Shown: positions 1-8,242 of the stretch, one piece after another
Layout of the letters: each line of letters starts with the position of its first letter
Position numbering within the stretch: the stretch's first letter is position 1
Origin: JBFLVQ01 sp040758525
GTDB taxonomy: Bacteria > Acidobacteriota > Blastocatellia > Chloracidobacteriales > JADJPF01
NCBI GenBank assembly: GCA_040758525.1
Contig: JBFLVQ010000085.1
Span: 1 to 20,536 of the forward strand
Length of the DNA stretch: 20,536 bases
Direction of reading: 5' to 3'
Translations under genes and position numbers: made by a program
Notes under the pieces: model-generated
The model's input: only the letters and a program-made list of their open reading frames with translations
Databases searched by the model: none
Told to the model about the DNA's origin: nothing

Positions 1-2
1 CG

Positions 3-197
3 TCTATTAAAGAGCCTTCATTACTCTATATCTATAAACCTAAAACCGGTGATCTTGATAGGGTGATCGCTAGCATGGATAGGGCTTATAACGAGCAACG
101 GGTTACTGTGATCACCTGTATCTTTTCCAAGCCCAATTATAAGATTCGTACTTTTAAGAATCACGCCGAAGAGAAAAATAGTATAGCTAAAAGGTAG
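3..197 (+). CDS. C-terminal end of an unknown protein (partial at window edge)
   Basis: An open frame enters from the left edge and ends with TAG at 195-197, giving the last 64 residues of a protein whose start lies outside the window. The tail is basic and lysine-rich (ending ...NSIAKR) and contains the segment YKPKTGDLDRVIASMDRAY. The other two forward frames carry stops within the first 70 bases, which supports this frame. I do not recognise a family. It lies 37 bp before the SH3b gene on the same strand, so it may be co-transcribed with it. Confidence 0.55.
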   Translation, partial: SIKEPSLLYIYKPKTGDLDRVIASMDRAYNEQRVTVITCIFSKPNYKIRTFKNHAEEKNSIAKR

Positions 198-234
198 CTC
201 CCTCTGTTCAGCTTCTATCGCTAGGGGCGGTTAA

Positions 235-1212
235 ATGAGTAGGAAATACTTTAACCCAACTATCTGTCTATTACTGGTTATATTGGGTACAAATTGTAAA
301 TTGAGTAAGAGCGACCCGACCCCTCTCTATAAAACTATAACAACTTCCAAACAGACCTATATTCGCAACAGTCCAACTAGGCGCGCAAAACGCTTGGAGA
401 AGCTATCTCCAGGTATACACCTGTTGGTATTGCAAGATCCGAAAAACAGATGGTTACGTGTACGCACACCAAGTAACACAGTTGGTTGGGTAGAATCTCG
501 TGATCTACTCAAACGGAAACATTTTGAGGAATGGCAACAATTATCTAAGCAAATTGTGAATAGCAAGCCTCAAATGCATGGTATAACCATCGAATCAGCT
601 AATTTGCGACTGTATCCAGGCCGAGATACAATCAAGATTACAAGACTGAGCGATTCAGTGCCATTATCTATATTTAAAATGGCTCATACCATTGCTAATA
701 CTATTAGTAAGAAAACTAGGAGTGGACCTGTTACTACAAGGTTTGATACCTGGTATCTGGTACGCACTACGGGTGGAATGGTAGGTTGGGTTTACGCCCG
801 ACTTATCAATATAGATATTCCAGAAGAACTAGTTCGACTTTCTGAAAATAGAGCTATAGTAGCTTGGCGTATACTTACTATATCTATAGATAGTGAAGGC
901 CGAGAACATCCCTGGTATCTATCCATTGAGCGTGAAGAAGGTTCAAATCGAGATTTTGATCGAGTGCGCGTACTCTATTGGAATATTAAGCGTAAGCGTT
1001 ATGAATTAGCCTACCGTATTAAGGATCTAATAGGTATTTTACCTGTTGAGGCTAATCGCGTTGATCCAAATCAGAGTGGATATCCTTCCTTCAAGATCTA
1101 CCACAAAAAAGAGACTCATCAGGAAGAGATCCTTGTTGATGAATATCAATTGATTGGTAGCCAGATCAAAAAATTATCGACCAGCAATGCTGATACCAAT
1201 ATCAAATCATGA
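235..1212 (+). CDS. Exported protein with two SH3b-type domains
   Basis: 325 residues. ATG at 235 follows a purine-rich AGGGGCGG at about 223-230. The N-terminus (about residues 8-21) is a hydrophobic export signal ending at Cys21. The residues before that Cys (GTN) are a poor lipobox, so lipidation is uncertain. Residues about 33-92 look like a bacterial SH3 domain: the pattern YIRNSPT...G...WLRVRTPSNTVGWV is the usual 'structural residues, then WxxV...GWV' signature. A second copy covers about 118-193 (ANLRLYPGRD ... TWYLVRTTGGMVGWVYARL). SH3b domains usually bind peptidoglycan stem peptides or other envelope ligands, so a periplasmic or surface role is inferred. The C-terminal part (about 200-325) is not recognised. 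The next gene starts 33 bp downstream, so the two probably form an operon. Confidence 0.72.
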   Translation: MSRKYFNPTICLLLVILGTNCKLSKSDPTPLYKTITTSKQTYIRNSPTRRAKRLEKLSPGIHLLVLQDPKNRWLRVRTPSNTVGWVESRDLLKRKHFEEWQQLSKQIVNSKPQMHGITIESANLRLYPGRDTIKITRLSDSVPLSIFKMAHTIANTISKKTRSGPVTTRFDTWYLVRTTGGMVGWVYARLINIDIPEELVRLSENRAIVAWRILTISIDSEGREHPWYLSIEREEGSNRDFDRVRVLYWNIKRKRYELAYRIKDLIGILPVEANRVDPNQSGYPSFKIYHKKETHQEEILVDEYQLIGSQIKKLSTSNADTNIKS

Positions 1213-1245
1213 AAAACTAATGGGAGAGTTACCATTAGAGATGTT

Positions 1246-1809
1246 TTGAATAGTACAAAATATATGATGTGGTTGATAATTATCTTAATGACGCTAATGT
1301 CGGCGTTTGCCTGTAAGAGATTGCATCCTCCTGAACCAAAGAGTAGTCCAAGCACAATACCTTCTGCTGAATTGCCATATAGTCCCATTTTTCAACCAAT
1401 TCTGAACTGGATTAAACGTGAAAGTAACGTGCCATTGCAATTACCTAAGGCGATTCCTAATGTCGGCCAGGATAGTAAGCCAATTTATGCAGTAGTAAAA
1501 GAGATTAGATCTGATAGCTATACTATTAGCCTTGATCTCACACCGAATTGCAATGGTAAGATAGACTGCCATATAGATATGATCAAAGCTGAGACCATTT
1601 CCAGAAAATGGAAACTACGGGGACAGGTTGTGCGTTTGACACCAGAAATTACTGGTCATTTTGTCGAAGCACGCTGCCGGTCTAACTGCCCAGACTCCAG
1701 ATTAAACTGGCGACAAGGAAATACTTTGTATAGCTTTGGACTTAAGAATGGACATCTCACTGATCTTTTGGAAATGGCTCGATCTGCGATCACAACCGGT
1801 GTGCTTTAA
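1246..1809 (+). CDS. Small Cys-containing probable lipoprotein, function unknown
   Basis: 187 residues from a TTG start at 1246, preceded by AGAG at 1237-1240. In-frame ATGs exist at 1264 and 1267, but starting there removes the only positive charge (Lys5) from the signal peptide, so the TTG is preferred. The hydrophobic segment MMWLIIILMTLMSAFAC ends in a lipobox-like SAFA|C, suggesting an outer-membrane or periplasmic lipoprotein. The mature part has two Cys pairs, CNGKIDC (about residue 102) and CRSNC (about 144), which could form disulfides or bind metal. No family is recognised. The gene follows the SH3b gene by 33 bp on the same strand, and its stop overlaps the end of a decayed reading frame on the other strand. 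Confidence 0.6.
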   Translation: MNSTKYMMWLIIILMTLMSAFACKRLHPPEPKSSPSTIPSAELPYSPIFQPILNWIKRESNVPLQLPKAIPNVGQDSKPIYAVVKEIRSDSYTISLDLTPNCNGKIDCHIDMIKAETISRKWKLRGQVVRLTPEITGHFVEARCRSNCPDSRLNWRQGNTLYSFGLKNGHLTDLLEMARSAITTGVL

Positions 1810-1965
1810 GTTTTGCCAACAGCTTGTACTAAGGCTTCTTCTAAAGTGAGATCTGAATTGACGTCCAAACAGTGGATGGGTAGGATCTACCACTTCTATT
1901 TCCGTGGTATTTTCAAGTTCTGGATCATTACCAATGGTATCATGTTGATGTATCGTTCGATCTAC
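1806..1965 (-). pseudogene. Decayed fragment of a HPLFGRxF-motif protein (DUF5372-like)
   Basis: Reading the minus strand from 1965, one frame gives ...ELENTTEIEVVDPTHPLFGRQF. This resembles the N-terminus of small proteins found beside transposases and recombinases, whose hallmark is an (E)VVDPTHPLFGRRF stretch. The frame then turns into arginine- and serine-rich nonsense. The adjacent frame takes over at about 1857 with SDLTLEEALVQAVGKT and a TAA stop at 1806-1808, which looks like the authentic C-terminus. The middle of the family is missing and the two halves are out of frame, so this is best read as a deletion remnant. There is no start codon near the 5' end. The family link is from memory and not tested. 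Confidence 0.38.
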
Positions 1966-2290
1966 TCAAAAAACGCGTTCTTGTCAAAATTTGAATGAAT
2001 GACAGCAAAGATCGCAACCATTGAGCATGATCAGTAAATGCTGGTTTTATGGTATTGGCTATATTGGTTGTCTTTGACCCGACTAGCTATGCTGATTGTT
2101 CGCAGTAAAGGTTAGCATTCCGCTAGCGCAATTCTAAACCCTGATTTTTTTAGCCAGTCGATTCTCATATTTTATAGCCACCATCTTTTGGCGATTTATT
2201 TTTGACTCCCATTGAAGCATCAAAATTGCGCCAGAACCAATATCCACGTGTCCTATCCAGCTATCCTCTCAGGATGATCATAAGCTCAAA
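1966..2290. other. Intergenic stretch with no recognised gene
   Basis: All frames are interrupted. The frame leading into the gene at 2291 is open back to a TGA at 2213-2215 but has no ATG, GTG or TTG before 2291. A short hairpin (ATCCT-CTC-AGGAT) lies at about 2263-2275. I see no RNA gene or repeat here. Confidence 0.5.
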
Positions 2291-2941
2291 ATGTTCTATC
2301 GTGCTGATGTTGAGAAGGCATTACAACTGGCTGTAAGTACTGGAGTATTGCGTAGACAGGGACGGCCTAATAAACCCATTGAAGAGAAGCCTAAGCGTAA
2401 ACCTGAACGACCTTCTAAAGCTGAAATATTGGCTAGATTCTCTCAGCAACCTCAACAGTCAACCCAACTACCAGGTCAACAACTAGGCCAAGCTGCACAG
2501 AGACCACCATTGCAAGCTAGCAGCTCATCACTATTAGCTGAGAGGTTAGGTAGAGCTGCGACCAAACAAGCGAATACTATTGCAATGGCTATTGATAAGC
2601 TGGATAGATCATTACAAGCCAGTATGCAGGCCCTCACTAATCAGATTGGTGCGTTGCAAGATAGTCTGTTGAAGGTGTCTCGTCAGCAAGATGCAATGGA
2701 TAGAGCAATGAACGCTTTCATCGTGAGAGCTGAATCTTTCTTTGCACAGTTCCCTGCTATTGCTGCTCAAGCTGACTCTTTTACTAAAGCTTTAGAGGTG
2801 ATCTCGCAATTTGCTCAAACCAATCAGTTGAATAACCAGATACTTGTTACTTTGAAGAAGCTTAATAATAAGATTGCTGGCAGTGCTCCTAAAGCTAAGC
2901 CTATGGTGAAAAGAGCAATCAGCAAAGTTAAACGTAAATAG
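2291..2941 (+). CDS. Basic AT-hook-like, coiled-coil protein, function unknown
   Basis: 216 residues. The N-terminal part is short and basic. It begins with YRADVEKAL, a phrase reminiscent of the C-terminal helix of excisionase/MerR-type HTH domains, followed by two AT-hook-like patches (RRQGRPNKP at about 21-29, KPKRKPERPSK at 34-44). Next comes a Gln/Pro linker (about 51-74). Residues about 80-195 are helical, Ala/Gln/Leu-rich with heptad-like spacing, so a coiled coil is likely. The C-terminus is strongly basic (KAKPMVKRAISKVKRK). DNA binding, for instance as a nucleoid-associated or plasmid/phage-type protein, is an inference. The ribosome site is poor: the nearest AGGA is 16 bases upstream. 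Because the frame is open for 75 bases before the ATG, the gene may have lost its original 5' end. Confidence 0.6.
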   Translation: MFYRADVEKALQLAVSTGVLRRQGRPNKPIEEKPKRKPERPSKAEILARFSQQPQQSTQLPGQQLGQAAQRPPLQASSSSLLAERLGRAATKQANTIAMAIDKLDRSLQASMQALTNQIGALQDSLLKVSRQQDAMDRAMNAFIVRAESFFAQFPAIAAQADSFTKALEVISQFAQTNQLNNQILVTLKKLNNKIAGSAPKAKPMVKRAISKVKRK

Positions 2942-2996
2942 CCTACTTACTCGTTAGCGTCATATCTTGTAATTTGTCTTGAAGAATTGCACCGCT

Positions 2997-3021
2997 TACC
3001 AGTTAAGTAAGATGACTGGTA
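2997..3021. repeat. Inverted repeat in convergent intergenic region
   Basis: TACCAGT (2997-3003) and ACTGGTA (3015-3021) form a 7-bp perfect stem around an 11-base loop, 56 bases after the end of the coiled-coil gene. No T-run follows, so it is not a canonical intrinsic terminator. A second pair, GTATTTG at about 3128-3134 and CAAATAC at about 3162-3168, lies further on. Confidence 0.3.
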
Positions 3022-3064
3022 GATCTTCCATTACCACTAAATTACAAAAGTTTTTTGGACTGGC

Positions 3065-3081
3065 CTGAGAAATTTTCTCAG
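3065..3081. terminator. Possible hairpin between convergent genes
   Basis: CTGAGAA and TTCTCAG pair perfectly (7 bp) around the loop ATT. The hairpin sits between the plus-strand coiled-coil gene and the end of the minus-strand copper operon, where a terminator serving either strand is expected. Neither side has a clear U-tract directly after the stem, so the call is weak. Confidence 0.28.
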
Positions 3082-3226
3082 ACTATTTCGTGCGGTTCAT
3101 AAGAAGTATTTAGCCCACTATGTAGCGGTATTTGAATGGACTCATAATATCAAACCAGTTACAAATACGTTCCTTCATTTACTTATGACTTGATCAGCTT
3201 TTTACCAATATGAGCGAATAATATCA

Positions 3227-3961
3227 TTACGGGTTGGTATAAACTTCTTTCTCAGGTTTAATGAGTGTGGTAGGTCGGTATATATGGCTCCACATACTGT
3301 CATATACCCCATTCGGCAATGATTCTTTTAACTGAAAATTGTAGGTGCGACTTGATCCGCCCAAATCTCGCTCATAGGTAACAAGATCAAACCTCCACTC
3401 GCTAGTACGACCAATTGACTGGATCTCGTTCCAGTACCAGTCTCTTGAATGATTCGCTTGTGAAGTTATGTATGAAATACGATCTTTATAGATCTTAATA
3501 AGACCCTGACAGCCACCTAGACGGTGTTTATGCTTTACGGCAATCTCTATTACAGGTGTCTCTTGCTCATCAGTAGTGGCAAAAGAGATGACAAATGGAC
3601 GCACAATATGGTTACGTAAAAAATCAATTACTACTCTGTCTATTTGAGGCTCAGCAAGATGATAAGTAAAATGCCTATCCTTGCCTAACATCCATTCGTT
3701 ATCCTGATAAGTCCAGATACTTATTTTCTTTGGTGTAGGCAACTCGATCAAACGAATGTCAGTATATTTCCAGGCACGGTTATACTCATCTTTGCTAGTG
3801 CGGAATTCAATACTTTGGTGAGAAATTATAAGCTCTCCATCACGCCTTCCAATCAGTTGATCCTCTTGTGCAGAAAACCTGAACTCTTGAGCTTCTGCTT
3901 GATCGACACAGACAATAATAGCAATAATCGCGATTAATAATGTCAAACATTTGATTAGCAT
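3227..3961 (-). CDS. Exported protein with two PH-like repeats, last gene of copper operon
   Basis: 244 residues. ATG at 3961 is preceded on the minus strand by AAAAGGAG with a 6-base spacer, a very good site. Residues 1-24 form a signal peptide with an AEA|Q cleavage point. The mature protein appears to be a tandem duplication. Unit 1 (about 36-122) and unit 2 (about 146-230) both run glycine-rich turn, 'L-x-I-x-x-x-x-I-x-F/Y', an aromatic-rich W-K/N-Y/E-D/I-I strand, then a long strand and a helix ending in HIxRP (HIVRP at 118-122, HIYRP at 226-230). The strand pattern suggests a PH-like beta-sandwich, possibly ligand- or protein-binding in the periplasm. It starts 12 bp after the transglycosylase gene, so it is co-transcribed with the efflux genes. 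Its function is unknown; assembly or stress sensing are only guesses. Confidence 0.62.
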   Translation of the reverse strand: MLIKCLTLLIAIIAIIVCVDQAEAQEFRFSAQEDQLIGRRDGELIISHQSIEFRTSKDEYNRAWKYTDIRLIELPTPKKISIWTYQDNEWMLGKDRHFTYHLAEPQIDRVVIDFLRNHIVRPFVISFATTDEQETPVIEIAVKHKHRLGGCQGLIKIYKDRISYITSQANHSRDWYWNEIQSIGRTSEWRFDLVTYERDLGGSSRTYNFQLKESLPNGVYDSMWSHIYRPTTLIKPEKEVYTNP

Positions 3962-3973
3962 AATCGACTCCTT

Positions 3974-4885
3974 TTACTCATCTGCCGCAATTACTGGCTC
4001 GCCAAGCTTTAGTAATGCTTTTACGTCTATTTGGGCTTTATCAACATTAATCTCATTGTTAACGTTGATCTGAATGTCACTCTTTGCAGCGAAACGAGAC
4101 CATATCGCCAACACAGCAGGAACATATTTACGTGTTTCTAATGGCAAATAACCACGCCGCGACATCTCCTCGAAACTTCTGATGCCGGTACGATCAATAA
4201 TCCTTTGCATTTTGTGTTCACCGACATTATAAGCGGCTATTGCCAGTTTCCAGTCACCAAACTGTTGATATAGATCGCGTAAATATCTTGCTGCTGCACG
4301 TGTAGAATGATCTGGATGAATGCGTTGATCCTCACCATTGCCTACCGGCAGTCCATAGCGGCGCGCCGTTACCGGCATAAACTGCCAAATACCACGCGCA
4401 CCTTTGGGTGATAATGCATATTGGTTGAAACCACTCTCTACTAGAGCAATGGAGAGCAATTGAGGTGGCACACCCTCTTCGCTAAGGATACGTATAAACT
4501 GATCGCTATACTTAGTTAGTCTTGTGCGCACCGACGTCGAGATATGTAACTGCCCTCCCTTACCAATCTCCTTCTCAGTATCAATAGCAAGGAGGCTACT
4601 ATTTAATGTGGGGTTACTTTCTACTGGCTCGGCAACCACAATCTTTCTAAATAGCATAGGATTAGCAATACGTCTCTCCGCTTCAATAACCCTTGGAGCA
4701 ATTGTCAATTCAATTCTCTGCATTGATTGTTCAACTGGATCTGTTGTTGACAGTGTTTGCGCATAAGCCTCAATCGAATATATGCCTAGTGCAACAAGTA
4801 GAACGAAGGCTGTACAACTGCCTGTGTGCATTATCTGCTTTATTGGTGCAGTAACTGATTTTGAAAATCGCTTCTTTACTAACAT
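3974..4885 (-). CDS. Lytic transglycosylase (SLT family, MltD-like catalytic domain)
   Basis: 303 residues. The start ATG at 4885 has GAGGT just upstream. An N-terminal hydrophobic segment (about 24-42, ending AYA|Q) directs export. The SLT domain covers about 122-265. It contains ALVESGF with the catalytic Glu150, then the family blocks GARGIWQFMP (162-171), the AAYN motif (217-220) and the tail YVPAVLAIWSRF (254-265). These enzymes cleave peptidoglycan between MurNAc and GlcNAc to give 1,6-anhydro ends. There is no LysM domain, so it is shorter than E. coli MltD. It starts only 7 bp after the cusA stop and is followed 12 bp later by the PH-like gene, placing it inside the metal-efflux operon. 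Opening the wall for the trans-envelope pump is a plausible inferred role. Confidence 0.9.
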   Translation of the reverse strand: MLVKKRFSKSVTAPIKQIMHTGSCTAFVLLVALGIYSIEAYAQTLSTTDPVEQSMQRIELTIAPRVIEAERRIANPMLFRKIVVAEPVESNPTLNSSLLAIDTEKEIGKGGQLHISTSVRTRLTKYSDQFIRILSEEGVPPQLLSIALVESGFNQYALSPKGARGIWQFMPVTARRYGLPVGNGEDQRIHPDHSTRAAARYLRDLYQQFGDWKLAIAAYNVGEHKMQRIIDRTGIRSFEEMSRRGYLPLETRKYVPAVLAIWSRFAAKSDIQINVNNEINVDKAQIDVKALLKLGEPVIAADE

Positions 4886-4892
4886 AACTACC

Positions 4893-7800
4893 TCAACTCA
4901 ATTCTGGCATCGGCTCAGGTGATAGTGCAGGATGTTTCTTAACTTCAAAGTGCCATTTCCATATTGCATAGATTGCTGGATAAACCACTAATTCCATTAT
5001 GAATGATGTAAACATACCAGCAACCAGCGGCGCAGCAATACGCTTCATAGTATCGGCACCTGCTCCGGTTGCCCACATCACCGGCACTAGCCCAATGAAA
5101 TCTACAGCAACGGTCATAAACTTCGGGCGCAAACGTTTTACTGCACCCTCTATGATTGCTGTGCGTAGATGCTCTTTTGTGCTCATCTGGCCCTTTGAGC
5201 GTGCCTCGTAATAGGCAAGATCGAGATAGAGCAACATAAAGACACCGGTTTCCGCATCTACACCTAGCAGAGCAATTAACCCTACCCATACGGCAATACT
5301 TAAATTGTAACCGAGTAGATAGAGCAGCCAGATTGCTCCTACCGCTGAGAATGGTACAGCAAGAAAGACGATCAATGTCTTTATGGTTGATCTGGTATTG
5401 AAATAGAGCAGCAAGAAGATAATGAAGATCGTAATCGGCACTACTACAATCAACCGACTGGCGACCCGTTCCATATATTCGTACTGCCCGCTCCAAACTA
5501 ATACGTAACCAGGAGGCAGTTGAACCTGTGTGCTAATAGCTTTTTTCGCAGTAGAAACATAGCCACCGATATCACTGTCTGAAACATCAACATAGACATA
5601 ACCGCTCAACCGCCCATTCTCATCACGGATCATGCCTGGTCCTGATAGAAGTTTGATATCAGCAATCTGGGCAATGGGAACCTGAGTACCACCCATTACC
5701 GGCACCATAGTTCTATTAAGCCGATCTAACGTGGAACGATAATCACGTTGATAGCGTACATTGACTGGATATCTTTCTCGTCCTTCAATGGTAGTTGTCA
5801 CACTCTCACCACCAATTGCCGATGTTATCACCATATTGGCCTGTTCAATGGTGAGACCATAACGAGCCAATTCTTCACGCTTAAGATTGAAATCGAGAAA
5901 ATATCCATCTGCAGTGCGTTCGGCAAAGACGCTGGTAGTGCCTGGCACATCTTTCAAAACAAATTCAATATGCTGGCCAATCTCCTGAATCTTGTTGAGA
6001 TCTGGACCAAGTATCTTGATTCCCACCGGTGTACGTACCCCGGTTGTGAGCATATCTACTCGTGCTTTGATAGGCATGGTCCAGGCGTTGACTATGCCGG
6101 GAAGTTGCATTGCTTCATTGAGCCCACCCCAGCCATAGATTAATTCCTGAGTTGTTTTATGATCGCGCCAAACCTGCCGAAAGATCTGTTGCATCCACTC
6201 AGGCGCCCAATCAGAATACCAGCGTTTGATCTTTGGCCATTCGTTGTGTGGCTTGAGAATGATCACTGTCTCCATCATAGAAAAGGGGGCAGGATCGGTT
6301 GCTGTTTCTGCGCGACCGGCTTTACCAAATACCCGCTCAACTTCTGGGAAGGAGCTAATAATCTTATCCTGTACTTGAAGTAGTCGTTGCGATTCGGTAA
6401 CAGAAATACCTGGCATTGTCGTTGGCATATATAGCAGTACGCCCTCATCCAGCGGCGGCATGAACTCTGAGCCCAATCTCATATAAATAGGAATGGTGAG
6501 TAGAACAACCAGCAAGGCAGCAAAGATAGTCTTGCATTGATGCCTTAAAACAAATTCAACAACTGGATAATAGATCCTCATCAAGAAGCGACTAAGAGGA
6601 TGTTTCTCTTCGCTATGTATCTTGCCAACAAATATCGCATTGACAATTGCTGCCAGCCAGCCTGGGCGGAAAGTAAATTTACGCACACGCACAAGCAGCA
6701 CAGTTACTGCGGGAACCAGGGTAATCGAGAGAATTGCCGCTGTAGTCATGGAAAGGTTCTTAGTAAAGGCTAGCGGCTTAAACAGTCTTCCTTCTTGTGC
6801 TTCTAGGGCAAAAACAGGTATGAATGAAACTGCAATGACAAGCAGTGAGTAGAAACTTGGTCCTCCTACCTCTTTGGCTGCAGCAATGATGATATTCTTA
6901 AAATCCCCTTTATACCCTTTTTCTTGCCAATCTTCCAACTTTTTATGGGTCTGTTCTATCAATACAATTGCTGCATCAACCATTGCTCCGATAGCAATGG
7001 CAATACCGGCCAAAGACATGATGTTTGCTGGGATACCCATTATAAACATAGGTATGAAGGATATTATTACTGCTATGGTAATAGTAATGATAGGAACAAG
7101 AGCACTGGGGAAATGCCAGAGAAATATTAGAATTATCAGGCTAACAACGAGTAACTCTTCTGTGAGCGCGTCTTTCAAAGTAGCGATCGAATTCTCGATC
7201 AATTCACCACGATCATAAGTAGTAACAATTTGTACGCCTTTGGGAAGAGTTGGTTCAATCTCAATAAGCTTTGATCTAACACGCTCGATCACATTCAACG
7301 CGTTTTCACCAACACGCATAATAACAATTGCCCCTACTGTTTCACCTTTGCCATCCAGTTCTGCGATACCTCGACGAATATCGGGGCCCAGTACAACACT
7401 ACCAAGATTCTTAACCAGAATTGGTGTGCCCGACTCCATATTTGTGCCTACAACAATGTTTTCGATATCTGCTAACGAGTGCAAATAACCGCGTCCTCGC
7501 ACCATATATTCACGGCCAGTGAATTCGACTAGACGACCACCAACATCATTATTACCTTGTCTAATCGCCTCAACAACCTTATCCACTGGCAGCTTGTAAG
7601 CAAGTAACGCATTTGGATCAAGATTGACCTGATATTGGCGCACAAATCCGCCTACTGGTGCAACCTCTGCTACACCGGGAATCGATTGCAGTTCATATCT
7701 CAAATACCAATCCTGCAGAGAGCGCAACTCTGCCAAATTATGTTTACCAGTAGTATCAACCAGCGCATATTGAAAGACCCAACCAACTGCGGTTTCATCA

Positions 7801-8189
7801 CGCGCTAGTTCAACATTTACGCCCTGGGGCAGCTTGGGCAGAATATTGCTAAGATATTCGAGTGTGCGTGAACGTGCCCAATAGATATCAGTTCCCTCTT
7901 CGAAGATGATATAAACATATGAATAGCCAAAATCGGAAAAGCCACGTATATCTTTCACCCTGGGTGCACCGAGTATTTGTGAAACAAGCGGATAAGTGAC
8001 CTGATCCTCCATAATGTCAGGACTACGATCCCAACGTGCGTAGACAATTACTTGGGTGTCGGAAAGGTCTGGAATGGCATCAAGTGTGATATTCTTCATT
8101 GACCAGATGCCTAGTAGTGCAGCCATACCAGTAAACAGAAAGACAATGAATTTGTTATTAGCACAGAATTCGATCAGTTTGTTAATCAT
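4893..8189 (-). CDS. cusA: CusA-type Cu(I)/Ag(I) efflux RND transporter
   Basis: 1098 residues. ATG at 8189 (MINKLIEFCANNKFIV) is preferred over a TTG at 8246 that would overlap the cusB stop: it has AAGGAG with a 7-base spacer and matches the usual N-terminus of heavy-metal RND pumps. The fold is the standard one: TM1 near residues 13-30, six TM helices around 340-510, another block at 550-570 and 900-1080. The proton-relay signature AIGAMVDAAIVLIE carries Asp405 and Glu412, as in the copper/silver subclass (HME4). All three metal-site methionines of E. coli CusA (573, 623, 672) have counterparts: Met588 in LLYMPTT, Met638 in APFSMMET and Met713 in RVDMLTTG. About 26 extra residues lie between the last two. 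The protein pumps periplasmic (and perhaps cytosolic) Cu(I)/Ag(I) through CusB/CusC. Confidence 0.94.
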   Translation of the reverse strand: MINKLIEFCANNKFIVFLFTGMAALLGIWSMKNITLDAIPDLSDTQVIVYARWDRSPDIMEDQVTYPLVSQILGAPRVKDIRGFSDFGYSYVYIIFEEGTDIYWARSRTLEYLSNILPKLPQGVNVELARDETAVGWVFQYALVDTTGKHNLAELRSLQDWYLRYELQSIPGVAEVAPVGGFVRQYQVNLDPNALLAYKLPVDKVVEAIRQGNNDVGGRLVEFTGREYMVRGRGYLHSLADIENIVVGTNMESGTPILVKNLGSVVLGPDIRRGIAELDGKGETVGAIVIMRVGENALNVIERVRSKLIEIEPTLPKGVQIVTTYDRGELIENSIATLKDALTEELLVVSLIILIFLWHFPSALVPIITITIAVIISFIPMFIMGIPANIMSLAGIAIAIGAMVDAAIVLIEQTHKKLEDWQEKGYKGDFKNIIIAAAKEVGGPSFYSLLVIAVSFIPVFALEAQEGRLFKPLAFTKNLSMTTAAILSITLVPAVTVLLVRVRKFTFRPGWLAAIVNAIFVGKIHSEEKHPLSRFLMRIYYPVVEFVLRHQCKTIFAALLVVLLTIPIYMRLGSEFMPPLDEGVLLYMPTTMPGISVTESQRLLQVQDKIISSFPEVERVFGKAGRAETATDPAPFSMMETVIILKPHNEWPKIKRWYSDWAPEWMQQIFRQVWRDHKTTQELIYGWGGLNEAMQLPGIVNAWTMPIKARVDMLTTGVRTPVGIKILGPDLNKIQEIGQHIEFVLKDVPGTTSVFAERTADGYFLDFNLKREELARYGLTIEQANMVITSAIGGESVTTTIEGRERYPVNVRYQRDYRSTLDRLNRTMVPVMGGTQVPIAQIADIKLLSGPGMIRDENGRLSGYVYVDVSDSDIGGYVSTAKKAISTQVQLPPGYVLVWSGQYEYMERVASRLIVVVPITIFIIFLLLYFNTRSTIKTLIVFLAVPFSAVGAIWLLYLLGYNLSIAVWVGLIALLGVDAETGVFMLLYLDLAYYEARSKGQMSTKEHLRTAIIEGAVKRLRPKFMTVAVDFIGLVPVMWATGAGADTMKRIAAPLVAGMFTSFIMELVVYPAIYAIWKWHFEVKKHPALSPEPMPELS

Positions 8190-8242
8190 TACCTGACTCC
8201 TTATGGTCAAGGGCTCAAGACTTATTTCCTCCCAGTGAAAAA

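Noticed and set aside
1813..1998. 61-codon plus-strand frame
   Set aside because: It starts at a TTG without a ribosome site and is antisense to the decayed VVDPTHPLFGRQF fragment, which explains its openness.
3065..3081. Strong intrinsic terminator for the copper operon
   Set aside because: The hairpin is perfect but short and lacks a T-run on either strand, so it is kept only as a weak candidate.
4945..7488. Several open frames of 70-180 codons on both strands inside cusA
   Set aside because: They are out-of-frame readings of an unambiguous 1098-codon gene and have unlikely compositions.
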